Shown here: in pieces, positions 46,963-58,755 of the stretch
Layout: every line of letters starts with the position of its first letter
How positions within the stretch are numbered: the first letter of the stretch is position 1
DNA from: Rhizaria sp. SCN 62-66
Lineage: Eukaryota; Rhizaria, unplaced
NCBI GenBank assembly: GCA_001724265.1
Contig: MEDY01000197.1
Coordinates: forward strand, 1 to 64,000
Length of the DNA stretch: 64,000 bases
Reading direction: 5' to 3'
Made by a program: the position numbers and the translations under genes
The notes under the pieces: model-generated
The model's input: only the letters and a program-made list of their open reading frames with translations
Databases searched by the model: none
What the model was told of the DNA's origin: nothing

Positions 46963-47479
46963 GACTGCGACTGCCACAATGACTATGGGACTTAGCTATG
47001 AAGGCCAGGATCGGTGCACTTGCGTACTGGACAGCATATTTACTTGTTTATTCAATCGGTCAAATACATATCGTATGCTTATTTCCTTTGGTCGCATCAT
47101 CACATCTATTCGGCTGAACGATTTCTTTCGCTCTTTGTTACGCGACCAATGAAACAATAACACGTCTATTACATGAGATTGACTGGTGCGTGAAATAAGG
47201 GTTTGGGAATTTTTTAATGTTTTTATTACGAAATTATTTTGATTTTGCGATGTCAGGCATTTCCGAGAGCAACTGCTGAGCTTGTTTACACATCGCTTCT
47301 TTTCTTTTCTTATTCAAGCTTTATCATACTTCAAATAATAACACAACTAGTAGTATCCGTTTCTCTAAGACTAAACAAAACAACAGGCGATTCACATCAA
47401 ATCAACCACACACACCATGCTTAGAGTGCTATAATGCAGTGGCTTTTGCAAGCGAGCGAGCGCAAGAGAAAGATAACGC
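46963..47479. other. Convergent intergenic region
   Basis: 517 bp of AT-rich DNA between the 3' ends of the SETD7-like and MAK16 genes. No gene seen. Confidence 0.6.
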
Positions 47480-48682
47480 TTAATCGCTCTCGTCGAGAGT
47501 GACGTGACCCTTGCGGCCGCGCTTGACCGCAGCGGCCGCAGCGGGCGCCACCAGCGCAGCGGGCTTAACGCCGCCACGGGCAGCGCGCGCGCGCTCGGCA
47601 AAGGACATCTTGGGCGGAGGGCAGGCCTGCGGCTTGTCATCCTCCTCCTCTTCTTCCTCCTCCTCGTCGTCGTCGCCAGAGAGCTCCTGAACACTGTCTT
47701 CATCATCATCGTCTTCGTCGCTGCCGGGCGCGACGCGCTTCTTGGCACGGAGCTTCTCACGCGCAGCGCCCTCAAGCTCGTACTCGTACTCGACCTCACG
47801 CTGGAGCTCGCTCTCGTCATCCTCGTCCTCCTCGGCATCCTCGTCGTCGTCGTACGCCTCGACGAAGTTGCCACCGAGGGCGTCGATGTCCTCGTCCTTG
47901 TCCAGGTCCTCCAGGTCGCCAACCGCGGAGTCGAACTCGCGCTGCGGGAAGTTGACGATGTCGTCGTAGAGGTCGCCGTACGTGCCGGACTTAAGGCGCT
48001 CGAGCAGCTCGTGCTTGATCGAGTCCTGGAGGTTGGCCGCGGTGTGCGCCTTCTGCTCGCGGCGCAGGTCGCGGCGCTCGAGCGTCTTGTTGACGGGCAC
48101 GAGCTCGAGGCGCAGCTGCGAGCGCATGCGGCGCATGCGGAGCAGGTACTGGTGGATGCGCAGAAGACGCTTCTTGGAGAGGGAGACGAGGTGCTCGGGC
48201 CAGTAGGCGAGGTGGCGGTCGATCTGCTCAACGGCCTTAAGGAGGTTCGGGTGCAGCTTCACGCGCTCCCACAGGTCACGGGGCGTGTGCGCGCGCTCAG
48301 CAGTCTTCATGTACAGGTATACCTGGCCTGTCAGAGCGCAGTGAGTGAAGAGTAGGAAGATCGGAGAGACGGAGCGGTGTGAGCGGAGGGTGCATAGCAA
48401 ACAAGGAAGAACAGCTATTCACAGGGAATGACTATGTTCACAGAGAACAATACCGTGTAAGGTTTATATGAATATTGATGCGCAGTGGATGCAGTGTGAG
48501 GGGGACGTACCTTGCTCCTCCTGAATGGTGCAGTACTTGGCGTTGGCCAGCGGGCAGGAACGGCGGTTGCAGATACCATTGAGGTTGTACTTGTTACGGC
48601 AGAACTTCTGCGTGCGGGTCTTGACCTTGAACGAGCAGAAACCCAGGTTAATGGTGTTCCAGATGATGGCGTCGGACTGCAT
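47480..48682 (-). CDS. MAK16: MAK16, 60S ribosome-biogenesis factor
   Basis: Exon 1 is 48682-48511 and exon 2 is 48327-47480 (donor GTACGT, acceptor CTCTGACAG); 339 residues, stop TAA. The start [20 protein letters not shown], the Cys cluster [18 protein letters not shown] and, after the splice, [19 protein letters not shown] and [14 protein letters not shown] are diagnostic of MAK16. [20 protein letters not shown] and [21 protein letters not shown] continue the family match. The C-terminus is acidic and Lys-rich, as in orthologues. MAK16 acts in the nucleolus in early pre-60S assembly, with RPF1 and other factors. Length is close to the yeast and human proteins. Confidence 0.97.
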
Positions 48683-49225
48683 GGTGTTGACTGAGGCTTA
48701 TGCAGCGCCGCGGGCGTGCACTCGGACACAGAGCGAGAGAGAGGGCGAAAGGGGCGGGAGCGAAGCGGGTACAACACACGGTCTGTGGGTCTGCGCTCAA
48801 AATGAATTAATCAACCACGTCACTGGTAGAATGTACAAGTGGGTGGAGAAAGGGTTGATCCGTCTTACGAACAGTTCAGCGGGAATTTGAACCTTTGCGG
48901 AAACTCAACACCCGCGCAGCCCAACCTCCCCGAGCTTTTTCGCGAACCGGACAGCTTTTCGAGAATGCCTCCCGCTCGCTGTCGGCCGCCTAGCCGTTCG
49001 CACATACAGATTGTTCCCATCTACAGCACCCATTTGTCCGTCAATGAACATATGGGTAACATTTCTATAGGGTTTAGCTCGATTTATCTTTGTTTTTAAA
49101 CGCATGCATGCTATGATGTTGTTATTCTCGCACTATCGCCGTCTTTATTCGCTCGTCCTCACCGTTCACTTCTTCTCTTGCTCCCACCACTTCCCCACGC
49201 CCCCCAGGTTGCCTTCTCCTCTCCC
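48683..49225. promoter_or_regulatory. Divergent region between MAK16 and PAM16
   Basis: 543 bp. A T/C-rich run ending CCACGCCCCCCAG just before the PAM16 start could be a 5' UTR splice acceptor. No other element recognised. Confidence 0.45.
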
Positions 49226-49719
49226 ATGGCTCACCTGCTCAAGTCCACGCTTGTCTACGCGGGTAAGGTCTTTGGTGCCGCCTTCCGCACCGCCTACAAC
49301 AACGTTGCTCATGGTCCGTCGTCCTTTTATATCGGCTGAACACCATCTCTTGCACTCTCATCCTTTATCAGAATGTTCTCGGTTGCTTTAACTCACTCTC
49401 GCTCACTCTTATCACTTCATTTGCTAATCTTTGCTCTCTGCGATGTGTTTCTGTAGGCGGCATGGCGTCCAGCGCCGTCGCGGGCGTGCAGAAGCGTCTC
49501 CCACTTGACGAGGCGCGTCAGATCCTCGACGTCCCCGCCGACGTCAAGCCCGACGAAATGTACGAAAAGTACAAGAAGCTCTACGAGGCCAACGCGGTCG
49601 AGAAGGGCGGGTCGTTCTACCTCCAGTCGAAGATCTACCGCGCCAAGGAGAGCTTTGAGAACGAGTGGGCTGCCAAGAGCGGACGGCTCGGCGGCGCTGG
49701 CAAGAAGGTCAACCAGTAA
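49226..49719 (+). CDS. PAM16: PAM16/TIM16 (Magmas), mitochondrial import motor subunit
   Basis: Exons 49226-49313 and 49457-49719; 116 residues, stop TAA. This is the only modelled intron with a GTCCGT donor instead of GTACG. The N-terminal hydrophobic stretch (HLLKSTLVYAGKVFGAAFRT) is followed by the degenerate J-like domain: LPLDEARQILDVPADVKPDE, YEKYKKLYEANAVEKGGSFY and LQSKIYRAKESFENEW. It lacks the HPD of active J-proteins, as PAM16 does. PAM16 sits at the matrix face of the TIM23 complex, pairs with PAM18 and restrains its stimulation of mtHsp70. Length fits the family. Confidence 0.97.
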
Positions 49720-50729
49720 ACTGCATCGTTAAGTTAACGTGCCGTGTTACTTATGACCTCGTGCTTTCGCTCGCTTGACTTTAACCCACATTCTCATGGT
49801 CTCATGACTTGCTTGACGTTGTGGGACAGTTTGTTTGCGTTTAGTAGTGTCTGAAATATGCAATATTGACGTGTTTCGCTCCTTCACTGCAATATATTCA
49901 CTTGCACAGGCGCACGCCTGAGGCACTCACGTGTGTTTGCGATCTATGCGCAATGCAAGTCGAATCTGTTGGCATGCGCACTTATGCGTGTGACCCGCGA
50001 TGCTGTTGTCTGTCGCTGCCACGATGCGTTTTATGTTGCAGTCAAGCACACACGAGCAACACGCTTCCTGTCACGGCCATAGTCACAGTCAGACAGACGT
50101 CGCCGCGCCCGGCACTCCACCACCCAGCTGTCATATGCGTGCTGCATGTGGTGGTCGACACATGAGCACACAGTCAGGCACTTTGCACTGGCTCTCAGCT
50201 CGTTTTAATCTCGTTACCTAGCGCTTCCTTTGCGAAGGAGGCATGTTTTACTCTATTATCTATTTCGGTGCCTAATGGGACCAGTTCAGTGTCTAAGCTT
50301 GACAAATACACAAAACTCCACTTGTAATTCCAGATATGCCCAGCGTTGTACCATTGATGTTTGTTTGGCTCGTTATATCTATGACGTAGGTTGGCAAATG
50401 ACACTGCTTGCGTGGCAACCACAAAACGCAGGAACTTTTTTGTGTGAAGATGCCACATGAAATCTAAAGGAGACTCAACTTTGCCCATATTCCGCGCAGA
50501 AGACCGTCACTCGACATGTGAGTAAAACTTTGAATTAAAACGCATAGATATCTGAACTATTTGTAAATCACATAATCAAAAAAACTCTTATCTCGCTCTT
50601 GCACGACCTTCGTAGGTTCGACTGCGTCATACTTGGCAGTCATTTCCCACTCCCCTTTCCCCCGCGCGCTTCCCCCCGTTCCCCGAGCCCCGTTTTTATT
50701 CCCGCGCGCCCCCTGCGCTCCTCCGAGCC
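49720..50729. other. Intergenic region upstream of the giant MGC gene
   Basis: About 1 kb. Mostly AT-rich, with a GC-richer patch at about 49930-50220. That patch holds a short His/Cys-rich frame from ATG 50000, which reaches TAA at 50275 only if the TAG at 50219-50221 is sense. Its status is doubtful; see findings. Confidence 0.5.
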
Positions 50730-51821
50730 ATGGGCTGCACTGAGAGCCGTCCGCTGGACGAGAACGCGCTGTTGGAGGCCAACGTGCCCGTCCCGCGTCC
50801 CGCCGACGACCCCGATGACGAGGGCCTCTATTAGCCCGTCTCCCCCATCTCCCCCTCTGCCTCCCAGCAGCCGCCGCCGGACCCCGCGCCCGCGCCCGGC
50901 TTTGCCCCGCCGCGGCAGCCGATCCCGGGCGCGGGCGTGCGGCCTGTCAGCGACCTCGCGGCCCTCGCACAGCGCCGCGTCGCTCAAGCCTAGGAGCAAC
51001 GCCTCCACGACGCTCGCGTCCAAGAAGCAGAGGCTGCGAGGGTCGCGCTAGAGCAGCGCGCCGCCGCAAAGGAGAAGGTGCGCCGCGCGCTTGCCGGTGC
51101 TACGGCTGCGGACCTTCCAGGCGCGCAACAGCCCGTATCAGGCAGCGTTCTGACTGCGACAGGAGCATCAGCATCAGCATCGTCACCCTTCACAACCACC
51201 ACAACCACGGCCTCTGCGCCTGCTTCGATGGTTGTGCCGTCGCCGTCCCCGCCCGCAGCACACGCCGCCAGTGCACAGACCGCTGTTGCTGCCGCAGACG
51301 CGGCCGCCGCCCCCGCAGCAGCCGCCTCAGCCTCGAATAGTGCGAGTACGAGTGGCAATGATGCGAATGTACTGCCTGCGACAGTACTGACCCGCAGTGC
51401 ATCGCTTGGTCTCTCATTTACACCCGGTGGTAACATGATCGTCGCTCTCCCAGGCTCATCCCGCAGCGCGTCACGAGCACCCTCACGTGCGCCCTCCCCC
51501 GGCATCGCGCAACAGCAACAGCAACATCAGTCCAGCTCCAGTGCGTCGATGCTGTCGAGCAGTATGCAGTCGCGGCCCCCCGGCCCGTCCTCAGCGCTTT
51601 CAGGCGCGTCATTAATCAAAGCCACCATGGGTGCCCGCTCAAGTGCAACCAACAACAACAACAACAACAACAACACTACCAACAACAGCATCAGCAGTAG
51701 CGGCTTAGCTTTGTTGTCCAACTCGCGACCTGGATCACGCACGTCTAGCCGCCCCTCCACTGCACATGCGCCCATTTCACAGCCTCTCTCTCCCACCGCA
51801 GCCACCGCCGCAGTCGCCGCC

Positions 51822-51853
<32 letters not shown>

Positions 51854-54221
51854 GACGCAGTCCCTCGCCACCAGCGCCAGCGCGAGTGCGAGTCCGAGCG
51901 CGAGTGCGAGTACGAGCGCCAGCGCGAGTGAGAGTGCCACTGCGAACATGGGCGCGAGCAGCTCCCCGACAGTCGCGTCTGCGGCGCGTGCGAGCGTCAG
52001 CGCTAGCTCCAGCTCCACATCGAGCGCGGCGTTTGCGTTCGCCGAGACTGCTGCGCACAGTGACGCGCCCCCTCGCAGGCCCGGCACGCCCGGCCCCGCC
52101 TCCAAGGCCGCCGCTGCCGCGATGGCCGCCGCAGCCGCCGCGACTGCGAGCGCGACTGCGAGCGTCAGTGCAGTGCGGGACACGGGGCGCGAGGCCGCTG
52201 ACGGCGCCGGGCCTGCGATGGCGCTCGACCCCGATATGACCGACTACGACCACACCGACGCCGGCGAGGCCCACAGCGACGGTGACGACGATGCCGATAG
52301 TGATACAGGACTGCCATATATCGCACCTAGCGCACACTTACACTCGCACTCGCTGTCAAATGCGCTGCGGAATGGCTCTGTGAACTCATCAGAGAACGGC
52401 CGCTTGAACAACACCAACGCCAGTGCAAGTGCTAGTGCGACTGCAGGTTCTGGCGCTATTCTGCCGGACAGGGCGGCAATCACCGCGTCACGCCCTAAAT
52501 CAGCCTCGTCCTCCGCCTCCGCCTCTGCTTCCGCTTCGGCCGCCGCGTCGCCCTCCGCCGGCGCGCTCGCCAGTCAAACCGGAAGCTTCGCCGCACTCGG
52601 CTCCACAACAGCAGCAACGACGCCTTCACACAGCAACACTCTTGGTGCGACTACGTCTGTATCGAGCGCGGCCCCGTCGCGTCCCGGCTCAGCGCTGCGC
52701 CGCCAGCCCGTGTATCTCCCGCCGACACCGGCATCTTCGGCACACAGCGCTAACAGCGGCGGCGGCGGCGGCGGTGCGCAGAGCACTGGCATTGGTGTCG
52801 GCGGTGTGATGGCGATGGGGCCACTGTCGGCCTCGACCTCGGCCTCAGTGTCGGCGTCTGTGTCGGTCGCCAATACGCCTCTCAAGCCCTCACGCTCGGC
52901 CAACTCCACCGCCGCAGCTGCAACCGCAACAAGTAACGCGAATATTGCGGCCAATACAGCAGCTGGAGGGGCGTCCATGCTAGCGACGCCGTCGTCTGTT
53001 GCCGGCAGTGCGCCACAGACTACCGTCCGTGGGTTCGGCGGCAATTCAGTACTGCGCCCTAGTAGCGAAGTCCCGTCCCCACTGCGACCGACACTGCTGC
53101 TGCGCACAGGCCGCCGCCATAGCAGCTCCGACGACGACTGCTCTGGCACGGCGACGCTCAGCGAGAGTGACTACTCGATGACTGAGCCCCACACGGACAC
53201 GGCCGAGACTGTTCGGTCGTCGGTCAGGCTCGCGAACGCACTCGGGATTGGTTCCCCCGGTGAGGCGGAGGCGCAGTCGCAGGGTCTGCTCTCGCGCATC
53301 GTCTCCCGTGTCTCACACTCTCAGCAACTGCAACAGCAAATACAACATCAGCAGCAACATCAGCAACAGCAGCCGAATTCGCACCGGAATCCCCACGCCC
53401 GCGCTGCAGCCGCCGCTGCCGCCAAGGCCGCTTTGGCAGCCCCGCAACAGCACTCGAGTGCGGCGCCCTGCACTAGCGCCGCGAGTGGCGGTCTCTTGCG
53501 CATGTCTGTGAACGTCTCAGCGCTGCCCGCTGCTCCGAGCCGGTCGCTGTATCTGCACGGATCGTCGGCGGGCTCGTCGGGTCCCGTTGCGCCGTACGCG
53601 TCGGAGAGCTCGCCGCTGGCTATGTCGCCGCTTATGGGGCCGCAGTACGCGCCGGTGCGTTCGATGCCCCTGCTCGCCAACACCACCATGTCACACAAGA
53701 CCAACAACGCTAACAGTAACGTCACAGCGTCTGCGTCCGCGAATGCGTCTGCGAATGCGTCGAGTGCGAGTGTGAACAGTCGGTGGACGTTCGAGCATCA
53801 ACAAGACGGCAACGGCTGCGGATCTAAGTCATCGGCTTTAGACGCTCAGACGACTGAGCTACAGCAAGATAGCATGCAAAAACAGCAGCAACAGCAACAG
53901 CAGCAGCGCCAGGAGAACGAGTGCGTGACGCCCGACGCAGACGCCACCGCGCCCTCTGCTCTTAGGGCGACTGGGGCTGCTGCGGCTGGCGCAGAGCAGA
54001 CGCCGCCGCTGCCGTCGCTACCCGCTCCCGGTGTCACTCTGTCGCACATGTCCTTGACCGACGACCGCTCTCGCCACAGCGCGTCATCCGCCACGTCGTC
54101 GTCGCTGTCGTCTGCGGTGCTCACGCCCGCGGCCGCGCCCGCGTCCATGCTCGCCGCGTTTGCGATTGAGGAGACGGGCATCGAGCTCGAACTCGACAAC
54201 AGCAGCGCCTCTGCTCACCCG

Positions 54222-54306
<85 letters not shown>

Positions 54307-57300
54307 GTGTCGTCGCTCGATGCGACCGCGTTGCGCAGTGTCAGCAGCCGCAGCGACGACACCACCGGCGATCATGCCGACACAGAGTGCGTTTCCCCCG
54401 GGAAACCCCAGGTGCCCGACTCCAGCTCCACAGGCTCAGGCTCGGTGCCCAACTCGCTCTCCGGCACTAGCTCGTTCTCTTGCGGCGCCAGCGCCAGTGT
54501 GAGCTCCACGGTCGCCAACTCCCCCACAGCCGCTCTCACCACAACAACGCAAGCTGCCAGCGGTGCCGTCGCCGTCCCCGCATCAAGCTCAGCCCCCGAC
54601 GCCGCCCCCGACGCCGCCGTCGCCACCACCGCGCACGCCGCCGCTGACGCCACCAGTGCCGCCGCCGCCGCAGCCGGGGCCATGGCGGCCGCCGCCGAAG
54701 CCGTGGTCGCCGCGATCACCGAGCTCCCCTGGGAGCTTTCCCTGGCTTCCGCGGCCACAGCGCGCGCCCCCGACGCCGGATCCGCTCTCGGCGCTGTCGC
54801 CGCGCTGGCCAAAGAGCTATGCGCGCGGCCGAGCGCGATGGAGCGGCAGACCCGTTATTTCTCCCTCGGCCAGGGGCTGCCGCGGGCGCCGGCATGGGCA
54901 CGGCAGTCGCAGTCGCACGGGGCCCGCAGCGACTCCGCGGCGCCGCAGCTGACGCTCACCGTCGCCGAGGCCGAGGCCGCGGCGGCTGCGGCGCAAGAGC
55001 AGGCACAGACCGACGCCGCAGGCGTGCTGCCCGAGTGTGAGGCCATGTCTGTCGCACGCACGCACGCGACCATGCACCGCTTGACGGAGCCTGACAAGGA
55101 CTGGGTTGGCGCCCCGACGCCGCAGCACCCGGACGCGTACTCAGACCGCGAAATTGTTGCTCTCTTGCACCGCTGCACCGCCGCCGACCACCGTGCCAGC
55201 GCTGATATCAGTGTCACTGAGCCGAGAGTGCATACCTCGGCCGCAGCGAGCCTCTACTGGCGGCGCGCGCCAGCAGAACGGAGCGCTGGCTACCAGGGCC
55301 TCGCAGGCAAAGTCGCTATCCCCGGCGCGGCCACTGCACTCTCGCGCGCACAGTCGCAGTCGCGCCCCGGCTCACGCAGTGCGTCCCGCAGTGCGTCACG
55401 AAGTGGATCACGGCAGGGTTCTCGCGCCGGCTCGCGCCACAGCAGCCGCCGCAGCAGCGTCGTCGCTGGCTCTCTGACCACCGCGTCAACCGCGTCGCCC
55501 GCTGCCGTCGCCGCTGCGGCGTCGTCGGCGCTGGCGTCGGTCCCCGCGAGCTATCGGTGCACGATCCGCGAGTCCACATCTGTGGCGACCAGTGGTGTCA
55601 CGCGTACCATGGCCGCGCGCGTACTCGTCGCTGGGTTTCTCTCGCGCCTCGCCACCCAGCGCTTCTCGGCCGCGTTTGTAGAGGCGATCGGAGCGCATGA
55701 GACTGACGCCGCCGCCGACGCGGACAGCGGCCCCGGCGGCGCGCCCCCCGCGGCCACGGCCGAGGAAATCGCGAAGGCCGACGGCGAGGACGCGGCCGAC
55801 GCACAGGCCGCCGCGACCGCTGCCGCCGCCGCCGAAGCCGCGGCGACCGAGGCCGCGGCCGCCGCGGGGTCCGACGAGAGTGCCGCCGCCGCTGCTGCCG
55901 CGTCCGCCGCCGCCACCGCGGCTGCCTCGCTGTCGCCGTCGACCGCCGAGGCCCGCCGCAGCCCGCGTCTGCTGATCTCACTCGCACGCGCGCGCTCCGC
56001 GATCGACGCTGCTGCTGCCGGCAACAACAAGAGCGCGCAGTCCGCCGCGATGTCCGCGCGCGACGCGGCAATCCTCTCCCGGCTTTCTTCCGCCGCGCCC
56101 GCGCTGTTCGCGTTCATCGCGCGCACCGCTGACCTGCGCACGGTACGCGTGACCGACGCTGCCGACTACGCACGCTTCCTCACCGCACGCCGCGAATTCC
56201 ACGCCGCGGCCGGCACCGCGCCGACCGCCGGCGAGGACGACTGCCAGGTCGAGCGCGTTGAGCTGCGCGCGCAGCTGGGCGACGCGTTCCGCCGCGAACA
56301 CCCCGCCACGATGGCGCTGCTGGACCGCGTGGCGCGCGTGCGTGGCGCCTTCTACGCACTGCCCGTGCCCGCGGCCAACGCGAGCCCTGCCGCGGCGGCC
56401 GCGCTGGCCAACGCGCCGCTGCGCGCGACGACGCTGTGGAGCTACGACGGCGAGCGCCGCGAGTGGCGGTTTGAGTGGCTCAAACGCCGCGGCGCCGCAC
56501 AGTTTCTTTGGCTCGACGCCTCCGCGGGCAAGGCGGTGCGGCCGGTCGCCACGGGAGCGGCGGTAAAGCGCCCCGCGGCCGGCGCGCGCGCTGGCGGGAG
56601 TGTGGCCGGCGAGCGCGAACTCTGGCGCAGCTCAGTCTGGCTCGACTACGACCGGACGGGCCCCAATGCCTCGGCACCGGGCGGGCTGCCTGCGAAGTCG
56701 AACGACGCGAAGCTCGTGTTCCAGGCGCCCCCACCTCCTCAGTATGGCGCCGCGGCGGCTGGCGCGGCGTGGACCAAGCAGACCGCGGTGAGCGGCGTTG
56801 CCCCGGGAACGCTGCAGTACGCGCGGTGGCTCGCCCGCTCTGGCCGCGCACCGCCTGTTCTCCCTCTTGCCGCGATCCCGCTCGACCTCCCGGCCGCGGG
56901 TCCCCTGCGACTTAACTTCGAGATCGACGTCAAGTTCCTCGCGTGGAGCATCTCCCTCCCCGGTGTCGACATTGCCGTGCGCGCGCGTGACGTGCACCCG
57001 CTGTACCACCACTTGCCAGCGCAGGCCCACGGTTTGACCGCGGCTGACCTACCGGCACCGCGGCGCGCGCTCGTCATGGCACTCACTCACGCACAGCAAA
57101 AGCTCCGCACTCTGACCGCGGCTGGCGCTAGTAGCAGCGACACCGAGATTGACGAAGCGACCGCCGCGGTCGCCACTGCCGAGGCCGCGTGCCATGTCGC
57201 CGCCGCAGCACCCGCAGAAGCCGCGCTTGTCTCAGCGGCAGTTACGGTGTATGACAACGCGTTGTCGCAGCCCGGCGCGCGCGCCCGCGGCTGGGCTCCT

Positions 57301-58334
57301 CCGTCGGCCGCCTCTCAGGGCGCCTCCGCGGCCCGCGCCGCCACGGCCGCCTGTGCCGCGGCGTCTCCCGCGGCGTCTGGGACCGCGACGACGGCGCGTG
57401 TCTCCGCCGCGGGCGCCTCCTGGCCCACGGGGGAGTGGGCTGGCCGCCGCCCCGGCTGCGCGCGCGATGCGGTCATCTGGGCCAGCGGCGGCGGCGGCGC
57501 GCGCGGACAGCAACTGGGGTTCACTACGGTCACCACGTTCCGCCTTGCCGCCATGGCGCTGTCGCCGATGACCAAAGTCGCGCTTATGGTCATGGGGCTC
57601 AGCGACCTGGTCGATGTCGCCATCAAGTCCACGGAGATCACACTGGCGCATTATGCACCAGTGACCGCGGATGGACCCGCTGCGCCCGCGGAGTTTACGC
57701 CGATTGACGTAGACACGCTATTGCCGCTGGCCACGGTCTTTGATGCCGCGGCGAAGCGCGCCGCCGAGGCGCTTGCGCGGGTCAATACGAAGTCTGCCAC
57801 TGTGCAGGGTGAAACAGCGGTCGTCGCCAAGGCTGAGGTCGAGAAGAGTGTCTACGATAACGTACGTCAAATGATTTTCTATTTTTCATCGCCCAATTAT
57901 AATATTTCTTTAATATGTATCTGCTGTGGGATTTAATTAATTGTATCTCACTGTATTGCATGCTTTGATTCATCTTGTTTGTTTAGCTGTTGACGTCGCC
58001 GCCCGCAACGCTGATGGTTCCGTACAATAAGCCCGTTGTTGAGCTTTTTTTCACCACATCATCGCCCATCTCCTCGTGGGTGCAGAAGTTTATGGTACGT
58101 TATCACCCATATTAACCCAAAGGAATCAATTCTGCGACAAGTGTTAGCTTGATCGATCTTTGGATAGCACTCTCCTCACTCACCCATCACCTCTTCGCAT
58201 ATTTCATTTTCCGATTTTGTTTGCTTCTTACGTAGGCCGGTAACACGACGTACTACTTGGCGCGTTGGTTTTGCATGATGCGTTTTATCTACCGCTTGAA
58301 TCTCGCACTCGTACACGCTGTTGAGGCCACGTAA
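50730..58334 (+). CDS. Giant N-acylated-type protein (about 2445 aa), unassigned, with two TAGs and a frame change at poly-Asn
   Basis: Exons 50730-57861, 57987-58094 and 58236-58334 (donors GTACGT), stop TAA. The chain starts MGCTES: Gly2, Cys3 and Ser6 fit N-myristoylation plus palmitoylation. TAGs lie at codons 35 and 88; read as Gln they give EGLYQPVSPI and RRVAQAQEQRLHDARVQEAE, the second inside a clear helix. A long Ser/Ala/Thr/Asn-rich region follows. At the (AAC)28 tract (54222-54305) the coding-like frame changes: upstream it reads poly-Asn, downstream SSLDATALRSVSSRSDD continues in the next frame. The C-terminal part looks folded (LWSYDGERREWRFEWLKRRG, LRLNFEIDVKFLAWSISLPG, LMVPYNKPVVELFFTTSSP, RWFCMMRFIYRLNLALVHAV) and carries Arg/Ser repeats near SRSASRSGSRQGSR. 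I do not recognise the family. A membrane-attached scaffold is an inference from the N-terminus. Confidence 0.7.
50832..50834 (+). other. In-frame TAG read as sense (codon 35)
   Basis: Context DDEGLY-TAG-PVSPISPSASQQP. It lies in the frame of both the MGC start and the 3.4-kb frame that follows. Confidence 0.78.
50991..50993 (+). other. In-frame TAG read as sense, probably Gln (codon 88)
   Basis: Context RRVAQA-TAG-EQRLHDARVQEAEA. It sits inside an Ala/Gln/Glu/Arg helix, where Gln fits. Confidence 0.82.
51651..51674 (+). repeat. (AAC)8 tract coding poly-Asn
   Basis: Eight perfect AAC codons in frame in the giant MGC protein. Confidence 0.9.
54222..54305 (+). repeat. (AAC)28 perfect microsatellite at a frame change
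   Basis: Twenty-eight perfect AAC units. Read as Asn in the upstream frame and as Thr (ACA) in the frame that is coding downstream. An indel here, real or from assembly, would restore one frame. Confidence 0.92.
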
Positions 58335-58755
58335 GCACTGCTTTGTGTCAATCCACTCAGTCATCGATTCCCCGACTATCACAATATTCACACTCATATC
58401 AATCAGTTTGCAGTCTTGTTAAAGGTCTTTTTTTTTACACTATCACAGTGCATTTGCTCCGGCGCCTTGCGTTGTATTTATTCCGTATCTTTGCTCCCCA
58501 TATGTCTCCCTGTCGTGGCGTGTGACGCCTAGTTTATTACTAGTTGCCGTTGCATCGACTTATTGTAACTATTCCCGTGACTTTATATATTCCCGATACA
58601 CTTTCCATGCTCTATTCTTGATAGCTTAAGCTTCAAATGTATTTCTATGAAAATCTGTGCTATGTAACTGCACGTGTAGTAACACGCATGTGAATCTATG
58701 TAAGATAGGCTTGAACTGATGTTGTTCGGTTTTTGATATCTGCGCTCGTGCATAA
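58335..58755. other. Convergent intergenic region
   Basis: 421 bp, AT-rich, between the 3' ends of the giant MGC gene and ARV1. No gene seen. Confidence 0.6.

Noticed and set aside
47504-48355. 283-codon plus-strand frame opposite MAK16
   Set aside because: Leu/Val-rich reverse complement of the acidic and Lys-rich MAK16 coding strand, which has clear orthologues.
54301-54420. An intron spanning the poly-Asn frame change
   Set aside because: No GTACG donor or suitable acceptor flanks the tract; an indel in the repeat is simpler.
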